From Moniliella sp. 'wahieum' (Eukaryota; Basidiomycota; Moniliellomycetes; Moniliellales; Moniliellaceae), in contig RSEE01000112.1 of NCBI GenBank assembly GCA_003971905.1, positions 1 to 20,000 on the forward strand: a stretch of DNA of 20,000 bases. Direction: 5' to 3'. This document shows, piece after piece, positions 1 to 9,061 of the stretch (its first letter is position 1; the number at the start of each line of letters is the position of its first letter). The translations under genes were made by a program, and so were the position numbers. Below the pieces are notes generated by a model, which ran no database searches, was not told the origin of the DNA, and saw nothing but the letters and a program-made list of their open reading frames with translations.

Positions 1-20
1 AACCCTAGGGGAGGGCCCGA

Positions 21-39
21 GGGTAGTAGCGAGCTACCC
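21..39. repeat. Perfect hairpin at the left end
   Basis: GGGTAG (21-26) pairs with CTACCC (34-39) around a 7-base loop. It lies immediately before cassette C1 and is not present before C2. Confidence 0.6.
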
Positions 40-60
40 GAAGGGGAGAGAGTTATGCCG

Positions 61-189
61 AGGCGATAGCTCGCTATAAAATCGTCCGCTCTATGCAGCA
101 TATGCCCTCCGTTTCTCGATTGGACACCCGTTGACAAGTTACACCCCCCATCCCTAACCCTACCCAAACCCGACCCACAACACCCACCC
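61..189. repeat. Cassette C, copy 1: hairpin plus degenerate telomere-like tract
   Basis: This ~130-bp stretch matches 14526-14654 closely: AGGCGATAGCTCGCTA, then AAATCGTCCGCT..GCAGCATATG, CTCCGTTTCTCGATTGGAC, AAGTTACACC, and a C-rich end holding CCCTAACCCTACCC. It contains a small hairpin (ATAGC 66-70 with GCTAT 73-77). The C-rich end read on the other strand is G/T-rich and includes TAGGGTTAGGG, so it resembles worn telomere repeat (TTAGGG). Right of it, from about 190, the two copies differ. Confidence 0.85.
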
Positions 190-399
190 TCCGATGGATG
201 TGATCATCTATCCAAGTGCATGCATGAAGCGCTTGACAAAGTGGGACAGTCGTTGTTAGGTTCGCCTCAAAGACCCACGACGGTCGTCGTCATTGTACGC
301 TTCAACATCTATGGCAGGTGTCGGATGCTTCTGGGGTGCATGTACTAGAGTTTGAATGATGGTATGCATTGCTATGTTCCTATACATGCTGGATGTTCA
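190..399. other. Unassigned sequence between cassette C1 and the minisatellite
   Basis: I see no gene, rRNA similarity or repeat here. It separates C1 from the 18/21-bp minisatellite and marks where C1's right flank departs from that of C2. Confidence 0.5.
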
Positions 400-800
400 A
401 GACGGGGAGCAGAGGCGTGGAGATGGGGAGCAGAGGCTTGATGGGGAGGCGCAGGGTTGGTGGCGAGCACAGGCTTGGGGGTGGAGAGCGTGGGGGGGGG
501 GCGCATGCTTGGAGGTGATGAGCACAGGTTGGTGGCGAGCACAAGCTTGGGGATGACCAGCACAGGCTTGGTGCCGAGCACAGGCTTGAAGATGGGGAGC
601 ACAGGCTTGGGGATGAGAAGCACAGGCTTGGTGGCGAGCACAATTTTGGCGATGACGAGCACAGGCTTGGAGACGATGAGCACAGACTTGGAGATGATGA
701 GCACCGGCTTGGTGGCGAGCACACGCTTGGGGAGAGAGCGCAGGCTTGGACATGATGAGCACAAGGTTGATGGCGAGCGCAAGCTTGGACGCAACAGAAA
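400..800. repeat. 18/21-bp minisatellite, GAGCACAGGCTTGG core
   Basis: About 18 units share GAGCACAGGCTTGG followed by TGGC or GATGATG-like spacers, so units are mostly 18 or 21 bp. Because both lengths are multiples of three, long frames stay open on both strands (STGLxM-type on plus, KPVLxx-type on minus). That openness follows from the repeat and does not show coding. Confidence 0.9.
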
Positions 801-1037
801 GAGCACGACGTGAACTGGCCCATGGGCTACTCGAGTTTGAGCATGGCCCCGACGAGCGTTGGGATGGAGGCAATGACGAGGGAGAACGGAAGGATGAGAG
901 GAAGAACGCTGGTACAAGAGCGGGTCAGATTGAGGCAGGGTGACATGGGATGGAATGGAGTGGGATGGGATGGGATGCGTACCGATGCGCTGAACGACGT
1001 TGCACATGGCCCAGACGGCGGTTGGGATGAGCATCTC

Positions 1038-2010
1038 AAGCAGGGTGACAGCAGGGGCAGCCAAGCGAGTGCACATCGGCCGGCAAAGGTTCGGAAGGGG
1101 ACGGCATGGCAAGCTGCACGGTCTGCTGGGACGGGGGCGAGGCAAGTCGGTACATGGCCGAAACGAGCTTCCACATGGCCAAGCCAAGCGCCCAGACAGC
1201 CAACGCAAGCGCGGCAGCGGTGGCAGCAGGCGAGGCATGCACAACGCCATGCACCATCCCATGCTTCCGCTTGCCTGACCCGACGGTGGCGATGGGCGAA
1301 TGAATGGAGATGGTGGCCGAGTCAATGGCGGAGATGGCCTGGGCGGGTGGGAGGTAGGAGCGCGGCGCTGGGACGGGTCGGGAGGCAGGGGACGTGGGAA
1401 AGAGCGCCGGGGTGGCGGGCAGTACCTGCAGAGACCCAGAAGCTGGACAGAAGACACAGAGGCGAGAGGGTCAGTAGAGGGCCGGTGTGTGGCAGATGAG
1501 GCGCGGGAGGCACCGAATGGGGGAAAGGAGGCTCAAAACGAGGGGTGTGAAACGAGGCAACAGACCTTGGGGGGCGGGCAAAGCCAGCCGGGTTGGGGGG
1601 GGGGCGTGGTAAGAAACCAACCGCATCGGTCGCCAGGCCAGGTCATACACCCGCCCCTGCCTGAACCAGTTAAAATCTGAATTGCACCGATGCATGGGGG
1701 GCTGTGCGCCGTCACATTGGCTCGGCCGCCACCGATTAGACCTACGCGCTACCACCACCTACTCGTCCAGCGCCACACGCCCGTTCTCCATCATTGTGCG
1801 ATGCCTTCCCCTGCCCCTGTGCGCGGCTGAAAGAGGACGCCTGGGGCACGATACGCCACCATTCATTCTCATACCCACCCAGAATTGGTGGTGCACCGAC
1901 GCTGTTTGTTCGAACCGTGCGCCGTCCCGACCCAACCTGAGCCTTTTGTAAGTGGTCTGACCTCAATTCTGGACCCATCCAAAAGCGTATCGTCTGTCCT
2001 GCAACGCCTG
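1038..2010. repeat. Subtelomeric repeat A, copy 1
   Basis: It begins at GGTGACAGCAGG and aligns with 11530-12515 along its length with many substitutions and small indels. Shared landmarks are GCCAAGCGAGTGCACAT, GACCCGACGGTGGCGATG, a block with AGAGACCCAGAAGCTGGACA, GATTGGCTCGGCCGCCACC and CACGCCCGTTCTCCATC. I see no convincing protein. It ends about 290 bp from the stop of the helicase gene, so it may contribute to its 3' flank. Confidence 0.88.
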
Positions 2011-2299
2011 GTTCCCGTTCATGAACAAAGTGTATCCAATTGCCCATCTGGCGACAATCGGGGCTGCTGCTGGCTCTGTCAACAGCGACAAGTAACGCTA
2101 TGACGGGCATCGCTCCCCGAAATCTCTTCTGTTCCATCTCCCTCCCGCGTACTCTATAGATAAAACCCTCGGTTGTGTGTTTGTGGGTAGCCTAGCGACC
2201 GGGATGATTTGCATTGTGAACAGACTCGATCCTCCGTTTTGGAACTCTGACCGGCTCATCCCGCCATGTGTGCTTTCTGTTCAAAGCACTGTGATCTTC
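2011..2299. other. Gap between repeat A1 and the helicase stop
   Basis: This should hold the 3' UTR and polyadenylation region of the minus-strand helicase gene. No AATAAA is evident on the minus strand and no other feature is recognised. Confidence 0.4.
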
Positions 2300-3712
2300 T
2301 CAGTCCGACGAGATGGAGATCGTGTCGGGGGACTGGTGTCTGAAGTCGCTCCAATAATCGTCACTGTTGAAGCGGCTGTCGGGCGGACTGGTGATGCTGT
2401 AGGTGTCACTTGTTTCCAGAGAATCACACTTGTACTGGAATTGCTGCTCCATGAAGTACAGGAAGCCGGCAACGAAGAGCGAATGTTTGGCAACCCTCTG
2501 ATCCCCAAACACCAAGGGCACCACCAACTCATTCCAAGCCCACTGTGTACGGTCACAGCTCTGCCCGGTTTTCAGCTTGAGCTCACAGGGAAACGGTACC
2601 GATAGCGGCCTGAGGTGGTCACGCACCCGCGCCCAAATGATCAAGAAGTCTGGCCGCGACAAAGTGGACAGCGCCGCCAGCACGAGAGGAATCAATCGTA
2701 TGCACCTCGAGTCCGAGGCCATTGCTTGATCGCAGGCGGTTTTGGGGGCTGTGCCTTGCGGTGCCCCTGCCCCCCTGCAAACCTGAACCTTGCTCAATTC
2801 CCCCTGCAACATCGGAACGCGCAAAGGCCAAAAGCAGCCATAACAAGTTCCATGCTTCGGGGCACGGAGGTGGCGCCAAGCGATGCTGGCCTGTTCTTCC
2901 AATGAGGCAATCCGGGGGCAATTCCCAATCGTGTGGCGCAACCAATCCGTACCTCCCGAACCAAAGTCTCGCGCGAAACAGAGTGGGCAGCACGCAGAGT
3001 CGATCGTGTCTTCCGGGCGCACGACCATTTCATACTGGGTAACCAGACGACCAAGTTCGGGAGGGAGTGACCTTGCACATTTGCTTTTGACCCCCGGGGA
3101 TCGGCACACGTGTTGTTGACAGGGGCTCTTTGGTGCGCGAACTCTTTGTACCTCCTCAGCATCCCGAGTCATCCGTGTCTGCCGGCCAACGGCCTTTTGC
3201 CCATCACGAGGCAAAAGGGGCAGTTTCGACGGGCCTGAAATGTCTACCCCAGCGCGCCCGTTGCGAACCGGGGAAAGGGAAGCGCCTCCCGGCAAACGGG
3301 AACGGTTCTGTCGAACGGTTCTCGGTGGCTGCTTTTGCTGTTGCTGCTCGTGCGTTGTACGCCTGCGCTTCACTCCCTCGTCATGGCCCGAAGAAGTGGT
3401 GGATGGGCGAGCGCGTTTCAACCGCTCGTGCTCCTTGTGCTGCGGCCTTGGCTGCTCGGGAGAGGGAACAACCGGAAGCGCAGAGGCACTGATGAATGAT
3501 GTGCTTGCTGAACTGGGGCGTGTGGTTGCCGCCCTCGCCGAGGTACTGTCCAGAGGCCGTGGCAGTGGGGTAGTAAAACTCGCATCCCCAACAAAGCAGC
3601 ACGGGCGTTGCAGTCTGCATGCAGTACAAACCTTGCGCCCTCCACATTCTCACACCGAATCGCCTTGCCGTAGAGGCAGATGTGCACAGCCTCCATCAGG
3701 CAAGATGCGTTT
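2300..3712 (-). CDS. C-terminal zinc-binding tail of the helicase gene
   Basis: The upper part (3712 to about 3430) needs one or two frame changes: a Cys-rich stretch with LCWGCEFYYP, then a Ser/Thr/Pro linker. From 3421 a single frame runs to the TGA at 2300. It holds a basic stretch (KRARP, KRRRTTHEQQQQKQ), a C-x2-C...H-x5-C motif (CCPLCFARD...WLRHTIGNCP, near 2920-2985) and a second pair (GTCYGCFWP), then a helical region and an acidic Ser/Asp-rich end. Cys pairs after the helicase lobes are usual in fungal TLH proteins. The basic stretch could be a nuclear localisation signal. The continuous frame and lack of repeats argue that this is real coding sequence. Confidence 0.68.
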
Positions 3713-6700
3713 TCAGCCAATGCGCCACAACCCCACGTACGTCCGACGCTCATCCGTGCTAGGCCGCTGAGCCTGGTACGCTACCTGGCTTTGGGAGGCA
3801 AGAATGATCATCTGACCTTGCTGCCTTGGGCCTCGCGCGGCCCGGCCGGCTGCTTGGATCAGATCCAGACCGGTAAAGGGAATGCCGACCCAGATCACCT
3901 TGTCACAGTCCGGCACATCCAAGGACACGGCCAGGGAACTGGTCCCTACCAGAACAACCTCGTCCCCGCGTACGAATTTGGCAAGGTCTTCTGCTCCCTC
4001 CTCTTCCTCGGCACCGTGGCTTTCGCCTTCGTCCAACGTGTCCGATGCAGGCCGGGGGGGGAGGTAGTGCTAAAAAGCAAAAAACAAAAGGCAAAGGGTG
4101 GGGGTTAGAAAACAACCTTAACGTCAAAAAGGGGGGTAACAGAAGACGTACGGGTACTCCCAAGCGCTTTGCAATGCTCCTCGTTTGCTGGCGCGAATTG
4201 GTGATCACGATCGCGCGGGGAGGGGCGGGTGGATGAGAAGGGCTGTTGAGCCATCCCTCCCGCGCCTTCAACCGCTGCGATAGGATCCTTACCAAAGTTT
4301 CCTCAACCCCGCCCTTGTCTGGCTTTTGGTACACATACTGCACCTCCGGGCGGGGGCAACATGGATTGTGATGCGAGAAGTGAAGCGTCCCTTCTGGCGA
4401 CAACATCCGCTCCAGCTCTTCGACGATCCCTCGCGGCGCAGTGGCAGACAGAGCCAGGAGGCGTGTATGAGGGAGAAGATTCGAAAGATAGCAAAGGTCC
4501 TCAAACTCGCGCCGAAAGTTGCGTTGCAAGGGAATGAGATGCGCCTCCTCCAGCACAATGCGCTCCAGACGACCGCGTTGGGCCAGCGCACGCAGCATGT
4601 CCACCAAGGGCTTGTGGGCGAGTTGACTGACTGTTGCGAGCACCACACGAGTGCCTGGCCGGAGCTGAGGAACCTGTGGGTAGCCACCCGCCAAAGTGCC
4701 CTGCCAGCACTCATACAGGATATTGTGCCGGGCCAAGCGTTGCTCAAAGTCGGCAATCATACTGTGCAACGGCACCACAATCAATTGTACCATCTCAGCC
4801 TCAGCAGTCATGGTCGGGATGAGCCACATGGCCGTCTTGCCTGCGCCCGTCGGCATACACACCATCGACGCCGCCCGAGGGGTTGGAATAAGATGTGGTG
4901 GAGACAAAGAAGTTGCGTATCGGTCAAACCGCAGGTGCCATACAGCCGCACGCCCAACTCGCGTACTTTGGCCAAACGCGTCCAGGGGGTTGCGGCAAGC
5001 AGGCGCGCAGGCGTTTCTGAGCGGAGGCTGGTTGGAAGCGCAGACAGGGAAAGTTGTAGCACATTTTCTTGCCAGTCCCGGCTTACGTGCTGCGCAATGG
5101 GAAGCATGGCCAATTCGAGGTACCCAATCTGGTGGGCGCTTCGACCGTAGGCCAAAGTAGTGGTGCTTGACGAATGGCCTGCCTGGGCGGCCTGACCATG
5201 CCATGTCACCGTGCGCTCCCAATCCATCGGTTGGTAGCCCGCGGGCCCACCCTGCTCACTGCCACCAGATCCACCCGAATTGGTTGTAGGGTCCGCGAAC
5301 CCCTGCGCCTGTTCCAGTAGGGCCCGCGTGCGTTGTCCTTTGGATAGGGCGGAACAATATTGGCGCCATGACCTCAAAGTCAAAACCGGAGCCACAAGCT
5401 CGTTGGGCCAGTTGGCACGCAGAGCACCGTTGAGGTGGTCCGTCGTCAGCTTGCCCGATTGCGCAGTGACAAAGAGCTGGGGTTGGCAAACTGGCACGGC
5501 ATCTGGGTTGCGTGCCAGCTTCCGACGCAGAATATCGGTAGCCGGACGAACGAGGAGCAGGTAGGCCTTGAGGACATGTGCGGTGGTAGGATCAGGAAAG
5601 CGGGCCGAGCGGAGGGCGGCTTCTGGGCTGCTGTACATGGACGTCTTGCTCCGCCGTAACACCACAAAGAGGTCGTTCCCGGCAATGTAGATGCTGCGCT
5701 CGCAGGATAGCTCATTGATGCAACGCACATCAAGCGTCTCTACGCCGCGTGCAGAGACCCCAGAGCAGACATGGATTGCCAAAGCCAGCTGAATGAGGAA
5801 CGCCTCTTCGAGGTGGAGGACAGACCGGCCCAGTACCAGCTGGTCGTCTTCGTCCATCCTTTCCGTTTCGACAATTTGCGCGAGAACAGAGAAAATGTCG
5901 TGACCTTGTACCAGCCGGCGGTTCTCAGGCTCGGTCGCAAAAGAGTAGTTCACGGCCTGGTTGTTGAGCGTGTCTTTCAGATGCTGATCGTGAAGGGAAT
6001 GCCTTCTGAAGACATGCCCATACTCTTGCTCGCGCCCAACGGTGAACAACTTGAGAAATGCACTCTCCAGTCGGGCAAGGACCGTACTTGCAAAAACATG
6101 CAGTTCGTGGTGCGGAACCACCATCCCATTCGGCCACGTGGTCTGGTGCGACTGGTAGAAAAACAAGCTGTCGCTCTTCAGCTCCGCGCGGGCCCGGCTG
6201 GCATACTGCAGCACGCGCGCAAATTGCCCAGCGATCCCAGCCGAGTCGGCCACAACATAGTTGCTCTGATAGTCGATCAGTTCCGCCCTGGCACGGATCG
6301 GGTCCCGCAAGGCGGGCTCGGTCAAGGAGCGCAAATGAAGCGAGGCAAAGGCCGACAACCGCAAGCACCACATTAACCCAGCCATGAACGGAGACACATG
6401 TCTAGGCGCCCTGAAAAGCAAGCAAGGCTGGCCATGGCGTGGCCCTTGGGCCGATAGGATTTCCACTCCTTCGTCTTTCCATTCCTCGTCCCCGTCGGCA
6501 TCCTCTTCTCCGTTCAGGCAGTCATCCAGGCCGGTATTCTCCTGCTCCTCCATAATAGTGCCAATACCTGGAAGGGATACAGGCATGTGTTGTTGATCTT
6601 GCCCCATCGCCAAAGGGTCTGTGGCAGGCCGATGCCAAATGCCAAGGCACTTGCTAAAGGCAAAGAGCCAGACCGGGCCAACATTCTCCAGCGCTGGCAT

Positions 6701-8967
6701 CCAGGGTTGCTTCACCACCACATCCAGCCAAATCCCAATCGCTTTAAAGGATGGTTCGTTCTCAAAGAATTGCGCAGCCCCTGCGGATCAGTAGGGAAAG
6801 TTTGGGAATCCCTACTTCTGAGAAGACCCCTAAGGAAATTCTTGAGCGGGTCCCGGACGGTTTCAAGCCCAGCCTCGCGCAATGCATTTGCAAATGCTTG
6901 CTCATGGCTTGCCAAAACCGTTGTGGCAAGAGCGGCAAGAGGGTGCTCTTCGGATGAACCAAGCGAGGAGCGAAAGGCGACCAGGACGCGGGTAAAAACA
7001 AGACAGTCTGCGAGATTGGATGTGTATTTCTTGAGTGTTGAAAAACGGACGTCCAACCCGTTCCTTAGTACCCTGGCATCTGGGCCAACGAGCCAGGGAG
7101 GGGCAGGAAATGCTGTACATTTTGGTACTTTCCAGCAATCCGATGGCCCACGATAGCAATATCGATGCAGCCTGTCGACGCTGCCTCCGCATGGGAGTAA
7201 GGTGGCTCACCTCAGCCAATTCCATCAAAGGAACACCTTCGAACAGCCGAGTAACGTGCCACATCCGGGGCCAAGAACCCATTATGTGCTCTTCATCCAC
7301 GACACGCGTCAAAGGATCAGCCCCTGGGATGTGCGGCTGCATAGTTGCCGGATCGGCTTCTTGGATCTCAAACAAACCCCTCAGAGGCCCTCGTCTGATC
7401 CGTCCAAGGTCGTTTGCCTGGCCAAGGCCCTGCTCACCCACATGGGCCGGACGGGGGGCAGCTGGAAGAGCCGGCCGAGTCTGGCCGGGACCCAGTGGAG
7501 CATCAACCTCATTCGGGGACACCTGAGCGGATTCCGATGCACCTACACCCGCACCACGACGCGCCCCGCGGCCGCTGCTTCCAGCCTCGACCGCGCGAAC
7601 GCGATTTTCAATGGGTTCGAGAGCATTCTGTTCCTCACCGTCCTCCGGCTGGTTGCTGATAACCGCATCGTTCCTAGGACTCGCAAAGTCAACCGTGGCG
7701 GGGGGGTTAGACAAACCCCGGATGCTACCATCGGCAGGCAAGATGGCACGCTTGATACCGTGTGCCAAATATTGCGTTGGCAATGGAAAGTTGACGTATC
7801 GATGGCCGAACGAACGTTGATGCTCTTCCTGCGTCTCGCGTGAACCCAAAAACCGCCCACACTTCCCGCACGCACTTTCGGGAGAGCGAACAGGCACCCT
7901 ATCCACAGGCTCCGTAAGAGGTAAAGGAAACATATCCTCCGAAGGTGTGCGTGGTTGCATGTTTGTGGGCATGGCACGCACGAGTTTGCGGGCCTCTTTG
8001 CCCCGCACCGAGGTAAGGATGGCGTGGCTTCCATTTTTTGCGGTCGTCGGGGCCCTGTGCAAATGGGATGGAGCAACATACGATTCACACGCTTTACAGA
8101 AGAGGAGGCGCAGGCGGTCACAATACACCAAGCCGACCTTTTCCAGGGCATGTTGCAGGTGGATCAAAGGGTTATTGTAATTGCTAGCAGCAAGGAACGA
8201 CTTGAGATCGAAGCAGTTTTGCGCATGGTTCCGAATCCTTTTGGGGTTACGGTGAGAGTAACTGCATCCAGGACACGGGTACCCTGGAAAAAGTGTCTGT
8301 AAGTTAGCACCGAGAGGAGGACGAAGAGGGAGGGGGGGGGGGGGGGGGCAGGCACGTACCACCGCGCTCCTTTAAATCGATGATAAGATCGATTGGGTCT
8401 AGCCGCTCAGACAGGATTATCGTCACCTGAATCTGATTTGAGCCATCCCGGGGAACTTTTGGCTTGGATCCCAAGAGAACTTCTTGGATCCACCAGGCGA
8501 GCTAGGGGGACCAAGTATGGGCATCCTGACCCGGGGCCGGAACGGGAGCTAAGCCAGGCGGGGGAGACAGCGGGCCCGAAAGTAGGAGGCTGAGCACGAG
8601 CAGCCTGAGCCGGGGAGGCATCAGGGACGGCCGGGGGGGGACCTACCGGACCAGGCGGAGCAGCCTCAGCAGGGGCAGGATGAGCGAGGCCCGGCGGGGG
8701 AGACTGCGAACCAGCCCGAGCAGCCTGAGAATTGGCGGCAGGAGCGAGGCCCGGCGGGGGAGACTGCGAACCAGCCCGAGCAGCCTGAGCGTAGGTGGCA
8801 GGAGCGAGGCTCGGCGGGGGAGACTGCGAACCAGCCCGAGCGGGCTGAGCAGACGGCGGAGTAGCGGCCGGACGGGCAGGAGGCGTCGAAGGCATCGGGG
8901 ACGGGGCGCGTGGTGAATGGGCAGGATTGCCGCGGGGATTGTGGGCGGGGATGGGAGAAGTGGACAT
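2300..8967 (-). CDS. Telomere-linked RecQ-like helicase fused to zinc-finger and tyrosine recombinase domains
   Basis: This is the only convincing protein gene in the window, roughly 2,100 residues if its introns and frame breaks are resolved. Domain order: Pro/Ala-rich head, C2HC and C2H2 zinc fingers resembling OrsD/DUF3505, an alpha-helical linker, a tyrosine recombinase-like catalytic core, a RecQ-type superfamily 2 helicase with Walker A, DExH, SAT and QxxGRxxR motifs, and a Cys/His-rich tail. Fungal TLH proteins share the helicase and the subtelomeric location, and repeats A, B and C flank this gene. Two good introns are visible (8284-8359 and 4070-4151). Reading through also needs one-base corrections at 7041-7045, 4879-4882, 3731-3734 and 3603-3605, plus a possible 35-nt intron at 6781-6815. 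The start at 8967 is chosen because it follows CCCACC and a pyrimidine tract, and opens the frame that carries the 20-residue repeats. The role is probably DNA unwinding and recombination at chromosome ends; this is inferred. It may be a pseudogene. Confidence 0.83.
3713..4878 (-). CDS. RecQ-type DExH helicase segment
   Basis: Both RecA-like lobes of a superfamily 2 helicase are visible. Motif I is MPTGAGKT (about 4830-4853), Ia LIVVPLHSMI, Ib VLATVSQL, motif II LEEAH (near 4540-4552), and motif III LALSAT. After the intron at 4070-4151 come FVRGDEVVLVGTSSLAVSLDVP (motif V region) and DLIQAAGRAARG (motif VI with arginine finger). Motif II reads EEAH where RecQ usually has DEAH. The lobe-2 frame ends at a TGA at 3713. 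One fewer base at the C-run 3731-3734 lets it continue into a Cys-rich stretch (LAENASCLMEAVHIC...), so this stop is probably artificial or a mutation. RecQ helicases unwind DNA 3' to 5'; TLH members are known near fungal telomeres. Confidence 0.85.
4070..4151 (-). other. Spliceosomal intron (82 nt) in the helicase gene
   Basis: On the minus strand it has a GTACGT donor, a TTCTAAC branch site and a T-rich tract ending TTTTTAG. Removing it joins AKRLGVP to HYLPPRPASDTLDEGE in phase 0, linking helicase motif IV to motifs V and VI. This is the clearest intron in the window. It shows that the gene evolved under splicing in a eukaryote. Confidence 0.88.
4883..6780 (-). CDS. Tyrosine recombinase-like segment of the helicase gene
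   Basis: This is the longest uninterrupted frame, with an acidic linker (GEEDADGDEEWKDEG) near its start. Numbered from the Met at 6721, the C-terminal part shows the tyrosine recombinase signature in the right order: box I Arg at about residue 325 in SGVSARGVETLDV (near 5747), a beta-hairpin Lys in RRSKTS (about 359), an LRSWRQY motif (450-453) in place of HxxR, then AGHSSSTTTLAYGR with His 516 and the candidate nucleophile Tyr 525 (near 5148). The last motif is almost the textbook LGHSS..TT..Y. The first His of HxxR appears replaced by Arg. After the domain a helical stretch (LTDTQLLCLHHILFQ) leads straight into the helicase. It needs one extra base at the G-run 4879-4882 to stay in frame. 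Enzymes of this class cut and rejoin DNA through a 3'-phosphotyrosine. Confidence 0.7.
6764..7040 (-). CDS. Helical linker segment of the helicase gene
   Basis: The minus-strand frame reads STLKKYTSNLADCLVFTRVL ... EHPLAALATTVLASHEQAFANAL ... DPLKNFLRGLL, mostly helix-forming, in the position of the linker between zinc fingers and recombinase. It stays open to 6712, but the reading frame of the next segment (AAQFFENEPSFKAIGIW...) is one step away. A GTAGGG...CTACTGAT...CGCAG stretch at 6781-6815 is phase-compatible and could be a 35-nt intron. That is unusually short, so a one-base frameshift is an equal alternative. I recognise no catalytic motif here. Confidence 0.55.
7046..8283 (-). CDS. 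OrsD/DUF3505-like zinc-finger segment of the helicase gene
   Basis: This exon has three Cys/His clusters. The first is C-x2-C-x12-H-x3-C (PCPGC...HAQNC, about 8214-8276). The second is a C...C-x2-C...H-x-H group (VYCD...LFCKAC...HLH, about 8055-8120), typical of the OrsD/DUF3505 family found in fungal helicase-like and secondary-metabolism proteins. The third is a classic C2H2 finger, C-x2-C-x12-H-x5-H (ACGKC...H...GH, about 7800-7870). A long acidic, Pro/Ala-rich linker follows, then a helical stretch ending in WAIGLLEST. From there the frame runs to GRPF and must slip by one base at the A-run 7041-7045 (one T too many on the coding strand) to continue as STLKKYTSNLADCLVF. These fingers probably bind DNA. 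The family assignment is from motif spacing and is not proven. Confidence 0.72.
8284..8359 (-). other. Spliceosomal intron (76 nt) in the helicase gene
   Basis: On the minus strand the donor is GTACGT (from 8359), a GCTAAC branch site lies at 8303-8308, and the acceptor is TTTTTCCAG ending at 8284. A run of 17 cytosines (8332-8348) lies inside. The phase is 1 on both sides and joins ...LIIDLKERG to YPCPGC. A nearer TTACAG acceptor exists at 8297 but is only about 6 nt from the branch site and breaks the frame. Confidence 0.7.
8360..8967 (-). CDS. N-terminal segment of the helicase gene: Pro/Ala-rich repeats, then start of zinc-finger domain
   Basis: The frame opening at 8967 gives a low-complexity head rich in Pro, Ala and Ser. 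It contains about three copies of a 20-residue repeat (core RAGSQSPPPGLAPA) encoded by 60-bp DNA repeats. A second frame from 8501 to 8360 encodes ordered-looking sequence (LAWWIQEVLLG ... VTIILSERLDPIDLIIDLKE) that runs in phase into the zinc-finger exon. The two frames can be joined by an in-phase intron with a CCG|GTAGGT donor near 8646 and a CCCTAG acceptor at 8502 (145 nt). A single-base shift near 8495 would do the same. The in-frame TAG directly before LAWW sits inside that acceptor, which favours splicing. The head is probably disordered. Confidence is higher for the 8360-8501 part than for the head. Confidence 0.55.
8662..8862. repeat. 60-bp coding tandem repeat (about 3 copies)
   Basis: The motif GAGCGAGGCCCGGCGGGGG recurs at 8682, 8742 and 8802, with nearly identical sequence between. 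The period of 60 is a multiple of three and encodes a 20-residue Pro/Ala/Ser repeat in the head of the helicase protein on the minus strand. Confidence 0.85.
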
Positions 8968-9002
8968 GGTGGGATGCGGTTGGGCGTGAAGCACAGTGCG
9001 AT

Positions 9003-9061
9003 GGGGGGGGGGGCGGGGGAAGGGGGGGGGGGGGGAAGGGGGGGGGAAGGGGGGGGGGGGA
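9003..9061. promoter_or_regulatory. Homopurine G-tract cluster just upstream of the helicase start
   Basis: The plus strand has a chain of G runs of 8-14 bases separated by CGGGGGAA, AA and similar. On the coding strand this is a long pyrimidine tract ending about 36 bp before the proposed ATG at 8967. CT-rich tracts before the start are common in fungal promoters, and the G strand could form quadruplexes. No TATA box is evident. Confidence 0.45.

Noticed and set aside
1..13. AACCCTAGGGGAG at the window start as an inverted piece of IGS1 (CTCCCTAGGGTT)
   Set aside because: Only about 12 bases match and similarity does not extend, so it may be chance.
372..1457. Long minus-strand frame (361 codons) with KPVL repeats
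   Set aside because: It spans the minisatellite and repeat A. The related frame in repeat A2 is short and broken, and there is no domain or start context.
810..1499. 229-codon plus-strand frame in repeat A1
   Set aside because: It is not preserved in repeat A2 and has no recognisable domain.
2300..8967. DIRS or Ngaro retroelement
   Set aside because: These also use a tyrosine recombinase, but no reverse transcriptase or RNase H motif is present.
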